Origin: Mesorhizobium sp. M2E.F.Ca.ET.219.01.1.1
GTDB lineage: Bacteria; Pseudomonadota; Alphaproteobacteria; Rhizobiales; Rhizobiaceae
NCBI RefSeq assembly: GCF_004016445.2
Contig: NZ_SADT02000001.1
Coordinates: 539,630 to 603,629, forward strand
Direction of reading: 5' to 3'
Length of the DNA: 64,000 nt
Shown piece by piece: positions 1 through 8,124 of this stretch; the stretch's first letter is position 1; every line of letters begins with the position of its first letter. The notes under the pieces are model-generated. The model searched no databases. It was not told the DNA's origin and was given only the letters and a program-made list of their open reading frames with translations. The translations under genes and the position numbers were made by a program.

Positions 1-414
1 CGTCGCGCCGGTGAACTCGATCATCGAGCGGTAGATCGGAAAGCCGGGATCCGGATAGAGGATCTCGGCGCCGGGTTCGCCGAACATCAGGATCGCGGCG
101 AACATGGTCGGCTTGCCGCCGGGCAGGATCATCACATTCTCGGGCGACACCTCGACGCCGGTGGTGGTCAGCGTACGGCGCACGACGGCCTCGCGTGTGG
201 CGAGCAGGCCGTTGGCCGGCGTGTAGCCGTGGTGGCCGTCGCGTAGCGCCTTGATCGCGGCCTCAACGATGTGCTGCGGCGTCTTGAAGTCGGGCTGGCC
301 GATGCCGAGATTGATGATGTCGCGACCCTGATGGGCAAGCGCGGTGGCCCTCGCCAGCACCGCGAAGGCATTTTCCTCGCCGAGACGATCGAAGGCGGCG
401 ATGGTGTGGAGCAT
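1..414 (-). CDS. Aminotransferase class I/II, PLP-dependent (N-terminal 138 residues only)
   Basis: The reading frame starts at the ATG complementary to 412-414 and runs off the left edge, so only the N-terminal third is visible. The translation begins MLHTIAAFDRLGEENAF and contains INLGIGQPDFKTP, HHGYTPANGL and LPGGKPTMFAAI. These match the N-terminal arm and the first part of the cofactor domain of fold-type I aspartate/alanine-type aminotransferases. The Schiff-base lysine lies outside the window, so substrate cannot be judged. It is divergent from the acetyltransferase at 497. Family certain, substrate unknown. Confidence 0.85.
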   Translation of the reverse strand, partial: MLHTIAAFDRLGEENAFAVLARATALAHQGRDIINLGIGQPDFKTPQHIVEAAIKALRDGHHGYTPANGLLATREAVVRRTLTTTGVEVSPENVMILPGGKPTMFAAILMFGEPGAEILYPDPGFPIYRSMIEFTGAT

Positions 415-496
415 TTTTCCCGTCCCTGTGGTTCTTTCTATGAGCGAGCGTTTTTGTGACCGTCCGCTGGGAAAAGTCAACGGATTGGAGTGGCCG

Positions 497-1183
497 GTGT
501 CGGAAGATCTGAAGAATTGGCAGCCGCGCCCACGGCCGGAACGCAAGGCGATCGATGGACGCACAGTCAGGCTCGAGCCGCTGAGCGCGGCAAAGCACGG
601 TGACGGCCTCTACGAGGCCTCGTCGGTTTCGGATGTCGGCGGACGTTTCGCCTGGCTGCCCGACTACCCGCCGGAGACCCGCGCCGCCTTCCAGCCGTGG
701 CTCGACAAGGCGGAAGCGAGCGAGGATCCGCTGTTCTTTACCGTCATCGACAAGGCCAGCGGCAAGATCGCCGGGCGCCAGACGCTGATGCGTATCGACG
801 CCGCCAACGGCGTCGGGGAAATCGGCAACATCTATTGGGGTCCGCTGATCTCGCGCAAGCCGGCGGCCACCGAGGCGCAGTTCCTGTTTGCGAAATATCT
901 TTTCGACGATCTCGGCTACCGCCGCTACGAATGGAAATGCAACAACCGCAACGAGCCCTCGAAGCGCGCCGCCGAGCGCTTCGGTTTCAAGTTCGAAGGC
1001 ATCTTCCGCCAGCATCTTGTGGTGAAGGGTGAAAACCGCGATACGGCGTGGTATTCGATCATCGACAAGGAATGGCCGGCCTTGCGCAAAGCCTATGAGG
1101 GCTGGCTCGACCCGGCGAATTTCGATGGCGAAGGCGTCCAGAAGCGGCGGCTGGAGGATTTCCGCTCCGACTTTGGCGCGTAA
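497..1183 (+). CDS. GNAT family N-acetyltransferase (RimJ/RimL type)
   Basis: A 228-residue protein of the acetyl-CoA-dependent GNAT fold. Residues 20-40 (IDGRTVRLEPLSAAKHGD) and the later GEIGNIYWGP and CNNRNEPSKRAAERFGFKFEG segments are typical of the RimJ/RimL-like branch that acetylates protein N termini or small amines. I chose the GTG at 497 because GGAG lies 6 nt upstream; an in-frame ATG at 440 would add 19 residues but has no clear ribosome site. The gene ends 13 bp before the metal exporter and may be cotranscribed with it. Its substrate cannot be read from the sequence. Confidence 0.8.
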   Translation: MSEDLKNWQPRPRPERKAIDGRTVRLEPLSAAKHGDGLYEASSVSDVGGRFAWLPDYPPETRAAFQPWLDKAEASEDPLFFTVIDKASGKIAGRQTLMRIDAANGVGEIGNIYWGPLISRKPAATEAQFLFAKYLFDDLGYRRYEWKCNNRNEPSKRAAERFGFKFEGIFRQHLVVKGENRDTAWYSIIDKEWPALRKAYEGWLDPANFDGEGVQKRRLEDFRSDFGA

Positions 1184-1195
1184 AGGAGTTCCGCG

Positions 1196-2170
1196 ATGGC
1201 GCATGACCACGGTTCGCATGGGCACAACCATAGCGCCGGCCATGTGCATGGCTCGACCGACAAGAAACGGGTGCTGACGGCCACTTGCCTGACGGCCGGC
1301 TTCATGGTCGCCGAGGCCCTCGGCGGCTGGCTCACCGGATCGCTGGCGCTTGTCGCCGATGCCGGCCACATGCTGGCCGACGCCATCGCGCTCGGCCTTG
1401 CCTGGTATGCCTTCCATCTCGCCGGACGCCCGGCAACGGGCCGTCTGACCTATGGCTTCGGCCGGGTGAAGACGCTGGTCGCCTACACCAACGGCATCGC
1501 CATTTTCGTCATCGCGCTGTGGATCGTCTACGAAGCCTGGGGACGGCTGATGCACCCGGCGCCCGTGCTCGGCGGGCCGATGCTGGTCGTGGCGGTGGCA
1601 GGCCTGCTGGTCAATATCGCCTCCTTCTTCGTGCTGCATGGCGGCGACCGAGAGAGCCTCAACATGCGCGGCGCCATCCTGCATGTGCTGGGCGACCTGC
1701 TGGGCTCGGCCGCGGCCATTATCGCCGCCATCATCATCCTGGCGACGGGCTGGACTCCGATCGATCCAATCCTGTCGGTGCTGGTGTCGCTGCTGATCCT
1801 TTCGACGGCATGGTCGCTGATGCGCGAGGCCGCGCATGTGCTGCTCGAAGGCGTGCCGGCGAGCCTCGATCGCGACCTGATCGCCAAGGACATCGAAGGC
1901 GCGGTCAAGGGCGTGCGCGAGGTGCACCACATGCATGTCTGGTCGCTCGACGGGACCTCCAACATGGCGACGTTGCATGCCTGCCTGAACGACGGCGTGG
2001 ATGCGTTTGTAGCGGTGAGCGCCATCAAGAAACGGCTTGCCGCAAAGCATGGTATCGATCATGCCACGGTCGAACCGGAATTCGGGCAATGCGCCGACAG
2101 CCATGACATGCACGACCACCACCACGATCACGCGCATGGCGCGCCCGCCGATCGCCGGCACTACCACTGA
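1196..2170 (+). CDS. Cation diffusion facilitator (CDF) metal efflux transporter
   Basis: A 324-residue inner-membrane antiporter of the CzcD/ZitB class that exports Zn2+, Co2+ or similar ions against protons. It has six predicted membrane segments. The paired metal-site motifs are visible as DAGHMLAD (His58, Asp62) in TM2 and HVLGD (His163, Asp167) in TM5. A cytosolic C-terminal domain follows. Both ends are His-rich (HDHGSHGHNH near the start, HDHHHDHAHG at the end), which is common in CDF metal-capture tails. AAAGGAG lies just before the ATG. A second metal exporter (RcnA-like) sits 1.3 kb downstream on the other strand. Exact metal not determined. Confidence 0.92.
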   Translation: MAHDHGSHGHNHSAGHVHGSTDKKRVLTATCLTAGFMVAEALGGWLTGSLALVADAGHMLADAIALGLAWYAFHLAGRPATGRLTYGFGRVKTLVAYTNGIAIFVIALWIVYEAWGRLMHPAPVLGGPMLVVAVAGLLVNIASFFVLHGGDRESLNMRGAILHVLGDLLGSAAAIIAAIIILATGWTPIDPILSVLVSLLILSTAWSLMREAAHVLLEGVPASLDRDLIAKDIEGAVKGVREVHHMHVWSLDGTSNMATLHACLNDGVDAFVAVSAIKKRLAAKHGIDHATVEPEFGQCADSHDMHDHHHDHAHGAPADRRHYH

Positions 2171-2213
2171 TCACCATTATGCCTAACAGCGTCGAAGCCA
2201 GGAAATCCTGCTG

Positions 2214-2420
2214 ATGGATCGTGACACACGCAACGCGGCGATCGCCGCGGCTGTGATACTGCTCGTGTTCGGTCTCGCCGCCTATTTCCTGCCGGCCATC
2301 ATGCTGGCCGCGGGCAAGGTGTCGACGGTGCTGGCGGCCGTCATCGCGGTGGTCTTCATGGTCGGGCTGTTCGTCGTCCTGTGGCTGCGCGGACGCAGCC
2401 AGCACAAGAAAGGTCTCTGA
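2214..2420 (+). CDS. Small two-helix membrane protein, unknown function
   Basis: A 68-residue ORF starting at ATG 2214. It has two hydrophobic stretches (residues 8-30 and 35-57) separated by a short Lys-containing turn and followed by a basic tail ending RGRSQHKKGL. It sits between the CDF exporter and the DenD-like dehydrogenase on the same strand, with only 2 bp before the next start. Codon use matches its neighbours and the position argues for a real small gene. No family recognised. Confidence 0.6.
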   Translation: MDRDTRNAAIAAAVILLVFGLAAYFLPAIMLAAGKVSTVLAAVIAVVFMVGLFVVLWLRGRSQHKKGL

Positions 2421-2422
2421 AG

Positions 2423-3397
2423 ATGAGAATTCTGATCACAGGCGCGGCCGGAATGGTGGGCCGCAAGCTTATCGCGCGGCTGGCGAGGGACGGCGCCTTG
2501 CGCGGGCGCAAGATAACGGCGCTCGACCTGCATGACATCGTCGCGCCGCAGGCGCCGGCGCTCGCGGGCGTCGATGTGTCGATCCATACCGGCGACCTTT
2601 CCGCGCCCGGCGCCATGGCGGCTCTCGTGGCTCCGCGCCCGGATGTGATCTTCCACCTGGCGGGCATCGTCTCGGGCGAGGCGGAAGCCAATTTCGATCT
2701 CGGCTACCGGGTCAATCTCGACGGCACGCGGGCGCTGTTCGACGCGGTGCGGCTGGCGGCCTTCGCGCCGCGCCTTGTGTTCACCTCGTCGATCGCCGTG
2801 TTCGGCGCGCCGTTCCCGGATGTCATTCCGGACGAATTCCATCCGACGCCGCTCACCTCATACGGCACGCAGAAGCAGATGAGCGAAGCGCTGCTCGCCG
2901 ATTACACACGGCGCGGCTTCTTCGACGGCATCGGTATAAGGCTGCCGACGATCTGCGTGCGCCCCGGCAAGCCGAACAAGGCGGCCTCCAGCTTCTTCTC
3001 CGGCATCATCCGCGAGCCGCTCGCCGGGCAGGAGGCGATCCTGCCGGTGCCGCGCTCGGTGCTGCACACCCATGCCAGCCCGCGCTCGGCGGTGAATTTC
3101 CTCATCCATGCGGCCGAGATCGACGGCGACAAGGTCGGACCGCGCCGCAACCTCACAATGCCTGGCGTCGCCGTCACCGTCGGCGAGCAGATCGAGGCGC
3201 TGGAGCGCATTGCCGGCGCCGCGGTCGCGAAGCGGATCCGCGAGCAGCCCGACGAGACCATCTGGGCGATCGTCAAAGGCTGGCCGACACGGTTCGAGGC
3301 AAGCAGGGCACGGGAGCTCGGCTTTGCCGCCGAGAGCAGCTTTGACGAGATCATTCGAGCGCATATCGAGGACGAGCTCGGCGGGAAGATAGCGTAG
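2423..3397 (+). CDS. denD: D-erythronate dehydrogenase-like NAD-dependent epimerase/dehydratase
   Basis: A 324-residue extended short-chain dehydrogenase. It has the NAD-binding GAAGMVG at residues 7-13, TSS at 121-123 and the catalytic Tyr147-x3-Lys151 pair (SYGTQK). The overall sequence (RILITGAAGMVG, FHLAGIVSGEAEANFD, IRLPTICVRPG) resembles DenD, which oxidises D-erythronate to 2-oxo-tetronate in tetronate catabolism. The start at 2423 has AAAGG upstream; an in-frame ATG at 2381 would overlap the preceding gene. No DenC or DenE-like partner is in the window, so the physiological role here is inferred from the family only. Confidence 0.75.
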   Translation: MRILITGAAGMVGRKLIARLARDGALRGRKITALDLHDIVAPQAPALAGVDVSIHTGDLSAPGAMAALVAPRPDVIFHLAGIVSGEAEANFDLGYRVNLDGTRALFDAVRLAAFAPRLVFTSSIAVFGAPFPDVIPDEFHPTPLTSYGTQKQMSEALLADYTRRGFFDGIGIRLPTICVRPGKPNKAASSFFSGIIREPLAGQEAILPVPRSVLHTHASPRSAVNFLIHAAEIDGDKVGPRRNLTMPGVAVTVGEQIEALERIAGAAVAKRIREQPDETIWAIVKGWPTRFEASRARELGFAAESSFDEIIRAHIEDELGGKIA

Positions 3398-3432
3398 GGC
3401 TATTCGGCGCTGGGCGGCGAAAATTCGGGCGG

Positions 3433-4617
3433 TCAGGCGCCGCCCGACAGGCTGGCCGACAGCAGCAGCAGGCCGACAAGGAAGATGAAGGCGGCGCCGC
3501 CGACCTCTACGATGGAATGGATGCGGTTGCCGATACGTCCTTCGCCGGCGAAATAGACCGCCCAGTTCTTGGCCAGCACGGCGATCGTGGCCAGCGCCGA
3601 GACGGTGATCGCGGTGCCGATCGACATCGCCAGCACCGACAGCAGCCCGCCTAACCAAAGTCCGTTGAGCAGCGCGAAGCTCAGCACGATTAGCGCGCCG
3701 GAGCAGGGGCGGATGCCGACGGCGGCCACAGCCGACCAGGCGGTCTTCCAGTCGAAGCGGTCGCCCGAGAGCATCGCCGGATCCGGCGCATGCGAATGGC
3801 CGCAGGTCTCGCAGACTTCGCCCGGGCCGTGGTCGTGATGCTGATGTTCATGACTGCGACTGTGCGCGGCATGGTCCTGATGATGGAGATCATGCGCGCC
3901 GTGATCATGGCTATGTGTATGGTCATGGTCATCATCGTCATGCACATGCAGCGCGTGGGCATGCGCATGGGAATGGCCGGCATGGGAATGCGCGTGAGCG
4001 TGAGCGTGGGAATGCCCGCCATGCGAATGGCTGGAATGGGCGGCCGACAGGCTGTAGGCGGGCGTCCTGCCGAAGAGGCGCAGTACCGATGGGCCGAGCT
4101 TGCGCCAAAGCAGCCAGGCGCCGAACAAGGTGACCAGCACAAAGCTGGAAATTTCGAGGAACCAGGCGGCGTCGGTCATCGAGATCGCGGTGCCGCGCAG
4201 CACGAAATAGGCAAGCATCATGACCACCACCGCCGTCAGGCCCTGCAGCAGCGCCGAGACGAAGGAGAGCATGATGCCGCGCCTCAGCGCCACTTCATTG
4301 GCGACCATGTAGGAGGAGATCACCGCCTTGCCGTGGCCGGGGCCGGCGGCATGGAAGATGCCATAGGCGAAGGACAGGCCGATCAGCAGCCAGAGCTTGC
4401 TGCCGTCCTGGCGCATCGCCTTCATGGCCGCCGCCAGCGAATGGTAGAATTCCTGCTGCCTGAGATTGATCCACATCAGGATGTGGGCGAACGGGCCCGT
4501 GGTGGTCGGCGCCATGCCGTCATTGGTGCCGATGCCGAGCGAGCTTTGCGCATGCGCGGCGCCGGGCAGGTGGGCGATCACCAAGGTGGCGGCCAGCAGG
4601 CCAAGCGCCAGGCGCAT
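3433..4617 (-). CDS. Nickel/cobalt efflux protein, RcnA/NiCoT type, with His-rich loop
   Basis: A 394-residue membrane protein starting at the ATG at 4617, whose product opens with a signal peptide (MRLALGLLAATLVIAHLPGA, then AHA|Q). The motif HAAGPGHGKAVISSYM is the hallmark HxxxxGHGK region of NiCoT/RcnA transporters. A long central loop of about 80 residues is extremely rich in His and Asp, with alternating HSH/HAHAH/HDHTH, and ends in CETCGHSH, a likely metal-sensing or buffering loop. An in-frame ATG at 4731 would add 38 residues through a palindromic repeat, which I consider less likely. The gene lies just downstream of a DUF1007 gene, a frequent partner. Metal choice (Ni/Co) is inferred. 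Confidence 0.82.
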   Translation of the reverse strand: MRLALGLLAATLVIAHLPGAAHAQSSLGIGTNDGMAPTTTGPFAHILMWINLRQQEFYHSLAAAMKAMRQDGSKLWLLIGLSFAYGIFHAAGPGHGKAVISSYMVANEVALRRGIMLSFVSALLQGLTAVVVMMLAYFVLRGTAISMTDAAWFLEISSFVLVTLFGAWLLWRKLGPSVLRLFGRTPAYSLSAAHSSHSHGGHSHAHAHAHSHAGHSHAHAHALHVHDDDDHDHTHSHDHGAHDLHHQDHAAHSRSHEHQHHDHGPGEVCETCGHSHAPDPAMLSGDRFDWKTAWSAVAAVGIRPCSGALIVLSFALLNGLWLGGLLSVLAMSIGTAITVSALATIAVLAKNWAVYFAGEGRIGNRIHSIVEVGGAAFIFLVGLLLLSASLSGGA

Positions 4618-4664
4618 ATTCGTGGGATGCCCCACGAATGTGCGCCTGGATTCCCTTGTCTGTC

Positions 4665-4709
4665 GCAGGTTCCGATCGCAAAACCGTGGGACACTTTTGC
4701 GGAACCTGC
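4665..4709. repeat. Rhizobial palindromic intergenic repeat (copy 1)
   Basis: A perfect 9-bp inverted repeat (GCAGGTTCC / GGAACCTGC) encloses the core AAAACCGTGGGACACTTTT. The core resembles the repeat copies near 10,091, 28,033 and 42,577. A small hairpin, CGTGGG-atgc-CCCACG, lies next to it at 4621-4636, directly before the RcnA start codon on the minus strand. Such repeats are common in rhizobial intergenic DNA. Confidence 0.65.
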
Positions 4710-4738
4710 TTGCGCGCAACGACGGTTTCATCACCAAA

Positions 4739-5425
4739 TCATCCTTCCGGCGGGCAGTCCAATTCGAGCTTGGTGGCGAAGATCTTGCTCATGTCGGTGC
4801 CTGTCGGATCGTTGAAGAACGCGTCCGTCAGGGTCTTCTGGTTTTCCTTGATCGCCTCGTCCGGATCCGGACGGATGACCTTCTTGGCGCAGGTCGAGGG
4901 CAGGCCTTCGACGGTGAGGTTGGCGTCGTCGGTGAAGTCGATCGCGGTGTAGAAGGTTGGATCGTAGACACCGATGTCGATCTTGCCGGCAAGCTTGATC
5001 GGCGTCTTGGGCTGCGACTCGAAGAGGATGATCAACTGGTCGTTGTCGAAATTCGCCATCAGATGCGGCGGCGGCACCATGGGCACGTCCTTGCCGTCCT
5101 GGGTGACGAGCTGGAAGTAGTTGAACTCGGCCAGCGAGGAATGGACGGTGTCGGCCACTTCCTTGAGCTCTTTGTCGTCAAGCTTCAGATCGGAGTTCTT
5201 GTCGAACTCCATCATCACTGTACTCGAAAACAGGTCGTCGAAGCGCCAAAGGTGGCGTAGCGCCGTCACACTTTGGTGATCCTGGCTGAGGATGACGTCG
5301 AGCCGGGCTTCGGCGAAGACATGCGGGTGGACTTCAGCCTGCTCGACCGAGGCCAATGTGGCCGCAAGGGCCGAAGCCAGCATGGTTGCTTGCCGTTTCA
5401 GATGCATTCCGTGCCGCGATTCCAT
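4739..5425 (-). CDS. DUF1007 family periplasmic protein
   Basis: A protein of up to 228 residues with an N-terminal signal peptide (residues about 7-30, ending near VEQAEVHPHVF) and then a secreted domain without membrane segments. The HPHVF(A)EAR start of the mature region and the later DFTDDANLTVEGLP are typical of DUF1007, often annotated as an ABC-type zinc uptake or substrate-binding component. It is frequently linked to NiCoT/RcnA exporters, as here, where that gene follows immediately. An alternative ATG at 5407 would give a cleaner signal peptide. The molecular role is unknown; a metal-related function is inferred from context. Confidence 0.75.
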   Translation of the reverse strand: MESRHGMHLKRQATMLASALAATLASVEQAEVHPHVFAEARLDVILSQDHQSVTALRHLWRFDDLFSSTVMMEFDKNSDLKLDDKELKEVADTVHSSLAEFNYFQLVTQDGKDVPMVPPPHLMANFDNDQLIILFESQPKTPIKLAGKIDIGVYDPTFYTAIDFTDDANLTVEGLPSTCAKKVIRPDPDEAIKENQKTLTDAFFNDPTGTDMSKIFATKLELDCPPEG

Positions 5426-5482
5426 TGACTTCTAGGGCGAGCCCGAGAGTTAGCAGAAAGGGGGCGAAATTGGGACGCTTGT

Positions 5483-6385
5483 TCAGGCGCCCGTGTCGCG
5501 CGTCCGGAACCAGTGCACCAGGAAGTCGACGAAGACCCTTACCTTGGCCGGCAGGTAGCGGCGGTGCGGGTAGACGGCGAAGATGCCGGTGCCGGCCAGG
5601 AGCCGATCGTCGAGCGCTGTGACCAGCTTGCCGGACGCGACGTCGGGGGCGGCGATGAAATCGGGCAGCATGGCGAAGCCCAGGCCGGAGAGCGCGGCGG
5701 CTCTCGCCACGATCGGGCTGTTGACCTCGATAGGCCCGGAAACGGCGACGCTCATGGATTCCTCGCCTTCGCCCTTGAAGCGCCAGTTGGCCAGCGAGCG
5801 GCCGTTGGTGTCGACGATGCAGGGCAGGTTGGCGAGATCCTGCGGCCTGGTCGGCGCGCCATGCTTGGCGATCAGCTCCGGCGACGCGCAAAGCCTGACC
5901 GAGAACGGCGCCAGCCGCCTGGCGATCAGCGAAGAGTTCTCCAGCCGCGAGATGCGCACGGCAAGGTCGAAACCTTCCTCGACAAGGTCGACAAAACGGT
6001 CGTCGAGATGGATGTCGAGCACGATGTCGGGATGCTGCCTGGTGAAATCGATCAGCGATTGGCCGATCGGCGCGTCGGCGAAGGTGCGGGCGGCCGACAG
6101 CTTGATCCTGCCGCGGACGTCGCCGGAAGACTGGCGCACCGTCTCGGCCAGGCTGTCGACCTCGCGCACGATCTCCGAGGCGCGCTGATAGTAGGTGTGG
6201 CCGGCTTCGGTCAGCGAGAACTGGCGCGTGGTGCGGTTCAAGAGCAGCGCGCCGAGCTCGTCCTCCAGCTCGCGCACATATTTCGACAAAAGCGCCTTGG
6301 AGCGGCCGATCTTGCGCGCTGCGGCCGAAAAGCCTTCCGCCTCGACCACGTCGATGAAGGCGCGCATGCGGGTCAATGTATCCAT
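5483..6385 (-). CDS. LysR-type transcriptional regulator
   Basis: A 300-residue regulator. Residues 1-60 form the winged helix-turn-helix (MDTLTRMRAFIDVVEAEGFS, then AAARKIGRSKALLSKYVREL), followed by a periplasmic-binding-protein-like effector domain. The sequence belongs to the CrgA/AaeR-like branch (RIKLSAARTFADAPIG, LIARRLAPFSVRLCASPELI). The ATG at 6385 lies 2 bp after the amidase stop codon, so the two genes form one unit with the regulator second. Many LysR proteins control adjacent genes, but no operator was identified. Confidence 0.88.
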   Translation of the reverse strand: MDTLTRMRAFIDVVEAEGFSAAARKIGRSKALLSKYVRELEDELGALLLNRTTRQFSLTEAGHTYYQRASEIVREVDSLAETVRQSSGDVRGRIKLSAARTFADAPIGQSLIDFTRQHPDIVLDIHLDDRFVDLVEEGFDLAVRISRLENSSLIARRLAPFSVRLCASPELIAKHGAPTRPQDLANLPCIVDTNGRSLANWRFKGEGEESMSVAVSGPIEVNSPIVARAAALSGLGFAMLPDFIAAPDVASGKLVTALDDRLLAGTGIFAVYPHRRYLPAKVRVFVDFLVHWFRTRDTGA

Positions 6386-6387
6386 GG

Positions 6388-7584
6388 TCAGACCTTCCGT
6401 GCCGCGTCGAGAATTCTGCGGCCGAGCCGTATCAGGGCAACGTCGCTGCCGGAAGGGCCGAGCAGCGAAAGGCCGAAGGGTGCGCCGTCGACGGAACCGA
6501 TCGGCAAGGTGATCTGCGGAAAGCCCGAAAGGCCTGAAAGGCACAAGAGATGCAGCGCCCTTTCGCGATAGGCCTGGAACTGTTCCGGTGTGCTGGCGGC
6601 GAGCGGTGCCGCGCCGGGAACGGTGGGCAGGACCAGAAAGCCGTTGTTGCCGAGCAGGGCGCCAAGCTCGGCCCGGAACGCCAGCCGCCGCGCCGCTTCG
6701 GCGGCGGTGGTCTTGGCATCTATGGTGCGGCCGAAGGCAAAACGCTCCTCGACGCCCGGGCTGAGGCGGCCGCCGGCCGAAATCCACGGGCCATGCTCGC
6801 GCCAGGCCTCGAAGGCCTGCAGGCGGCGAAAGCACCAGTAAAGCTCGTCGGGGAATGAGGCGAAGGCGTATTCGGTCTCCACCGGCTGGCCGATGACGGA
6901 GGCGGCCAGCGCCTTCATGCGCGCATATTGCACGGCCTCCGCCTGACCCATGACGAAGGCGTCCAGCCAGCGGATCGACAGCGGGCGGCTGAGCGGGTGC
7001 TGGTGCGGGTCGCGACCGAGCAGAAGCTTGCCGACCGTCTCGTAGGTCTCGATGTCGTCGGCGAACCAGCCGAAAGTGTCGAAGCTCGATGCCAGCTTCA
7101 TCGCGCCGTCGAGGGAGATGCGGCCATGGGTGGTGCGCAGCCCGATCAGGCCGCAGAAGCTCGCCGGGGCGCGGATCGAGCCGCCGGTGTCGGAGCCGGT
7201 GGCGATGTTCGCCAGCCCACCCGCAACGGCGGCCGCCGAGCCGGAGGAGGAGCCGCCTGTGACGCGATCGGGCGCGGCGGGATTGACCGGGTAGGGGAAA
7301 TGCGCGTTCTGGCCGAACAGCGAGAAGGCCAATTCGTCGGTCTGGGTCTTGCCGACGAATCGCGCGCCGGCATCGAGGATCGCCTGCACCGCTTCGGCCG
7401 TGCGCGAGGCGGCATGCGCCTCCTCGTATTTCTGCGGGTTGCCGCAGCCGGTGCGGTAGCCGGCGACGTCATAGATGTCCTTGACCGCGAGGCGCAGGCC
7501 GGCGAGCGGGCCCAATTCCGCATGCGCCACAGGCATCTGGCGCAGATCGAGGAAGGCGTTCAGCGGTCCTTGAGTTCCTGGCAT
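6388..7584 (-). CDS. Amidase-signature family hydrolase
   Basis: A 398-residue enzyme of the amidase signature family, which hydrolyses amide bonds using a Ser-cisSer-Lys triad. All three elements are visible: Lys35 in LAVKDIYDVAG, the cis-Ser in GGSSSGSA (residues 110-117), and the nucleophile Ser136 in GSDTGGSIR. Length is normal for the shorter family members. Substrate could be an aliphatic amide, an indole-3-acetamide-like compound or a carbamate; the sequence does not decide. It is upstream of, and probably cotranscribed with, the LysR gene, and divergent from the decarboxylase leader. Confidence 0.85.
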   Translation of the reverse strand: MPGTQGPLNAFLDLRQMPVAHAELGPLAGLRLAVKDIYDVAGYRTGCGNPQKYEEAHAASRTAEAVQAILDAGARFVGKTQTDELAFSLFGQNAHFPYPVNPAAPDRVTGGSSSGSAAAVAGGLANIATGSDTGGSIRAPASFCGLIGLRTTHGRISLDGAMKLASSFDTFGWFADDIETYETVGKLLLGRDPHQHPLSRPLSIRWLDAFVMGQAEAVQYARMKALAASVIGQPVETEYAFASFPDELYWCFRRLQAFEAWREHGPWISAGGRLSPGVEERFAFGRTIDAKTTAAEAARRLAFRAELGALLGNNGFLVLPTVPGAAPLAASTPEQFQAYRERALHLLCLSGLSGFPQITLPIGSVDGAPFGLSLLGPSGSDVALIRLGRRILDAARKV

Positions 7585-7659
7585 CGTTCGATTTCCGGAT
7601 ACGGTGCGACAAACATTGTTCGATGCCAGAAATTTTACAACCTGGGCTTACGATTTTTA

Positions 7660-7688
7660 TTGATTGTGAAACCCTTCGCCCCTATATC
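7660..7688 (+). promoter_or_regulatory. Candidate sigma-70 promoter for the decarboxylase leader
   Basis: TTGATT (7660-7665) and TATATC (7683-7688) are separated by exactly 17 bp in an AT-rich patch upstream of the decarboxylase, divergent from the amidase gene. It would start a transcript near 7695 with a leader of about 430 nt. Seen by eye only. Confidence 0.45.
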
Positions 7689-7739
7689 GCGCTTGCCCAA
7701 AGTCGCACGTGCCTGTGGGTGTCCGCCGATCCTCGAATG

Positions 7740-8124
7740 GTGAGGGCAATCGGTAAGGTAACTGGAGCCAACCACTCCAGTCGGTCAGTGGCCAACCACA
7801 AGATCGAGGACACCTTGAAGCAACGACGGTGCGGGCCTTTCTGGTTCTCTTCCGGTCGTCCAAAGACCGGGGTTACTAAAGAGGCACACCTTCATTGCCG
7901 GCAGTGCGGACGGGGTCTCCCATCCAAGCCAAGGCAGACAAAGCGAACCGAGGCCGGGCAAGGCCAAGGTTCATCGCCGCGAGACGGCATTTCATGGTTC
8001 CGGGGTCTCCACCGGCTGGTTCCATGAATTTGACGTCCCGCCTTTGTTTGACCGCGAGTTCGCGAGGCTGAGCGCCCGCGTTCGCAGCCTTTGTGCGCGC
8101 CGAAAGGCGTTATGGAGAGACCCG
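7740..8124 (+). promoter_or_regulatory. Long structured 5' leader of the ornithine/lysine decarboxylase (candidate speF-type RNA element)
   Basis: The 540 bp between the amidase and decarboxylase starts hold no convincing gene. The downstream part has several clean hairpins: ACTGGAG/CTCCAGT (7761-7781), CCGGTC/GACCGG (7852-7870), and TTCATGG/CCATGAA (7991-8028) with an inner CCGG/CCGG pair. CGCCTTTG (8040-8047) can also partly pair with CGAAAGGCG (8100-8108) just before the ribosome site. Alphaproteobacterial ornithine decarboxylase genes are known to carry the speF RNA motif in this position. Assignment to that family is inference and needs a covariance-model search. Confidence 0.42.

Noticed and set aside
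263..2167. Long minus-strand open frame opposite the acetyltransferase and CDF genes
   Set aside because: Its product is His/Arg/Gln-rich low-complexity text of the kind produced by reading GC-rich genes antisense; the plus strand carries clear families.
3790..4815. Met-rich plus-strand frame opposite the RcnA-like gene
   Set aside because: Produced by antisense reading of the His-codon-rich loop (CAT/CAC give ATG/GTG); not a real Met-rich protein.
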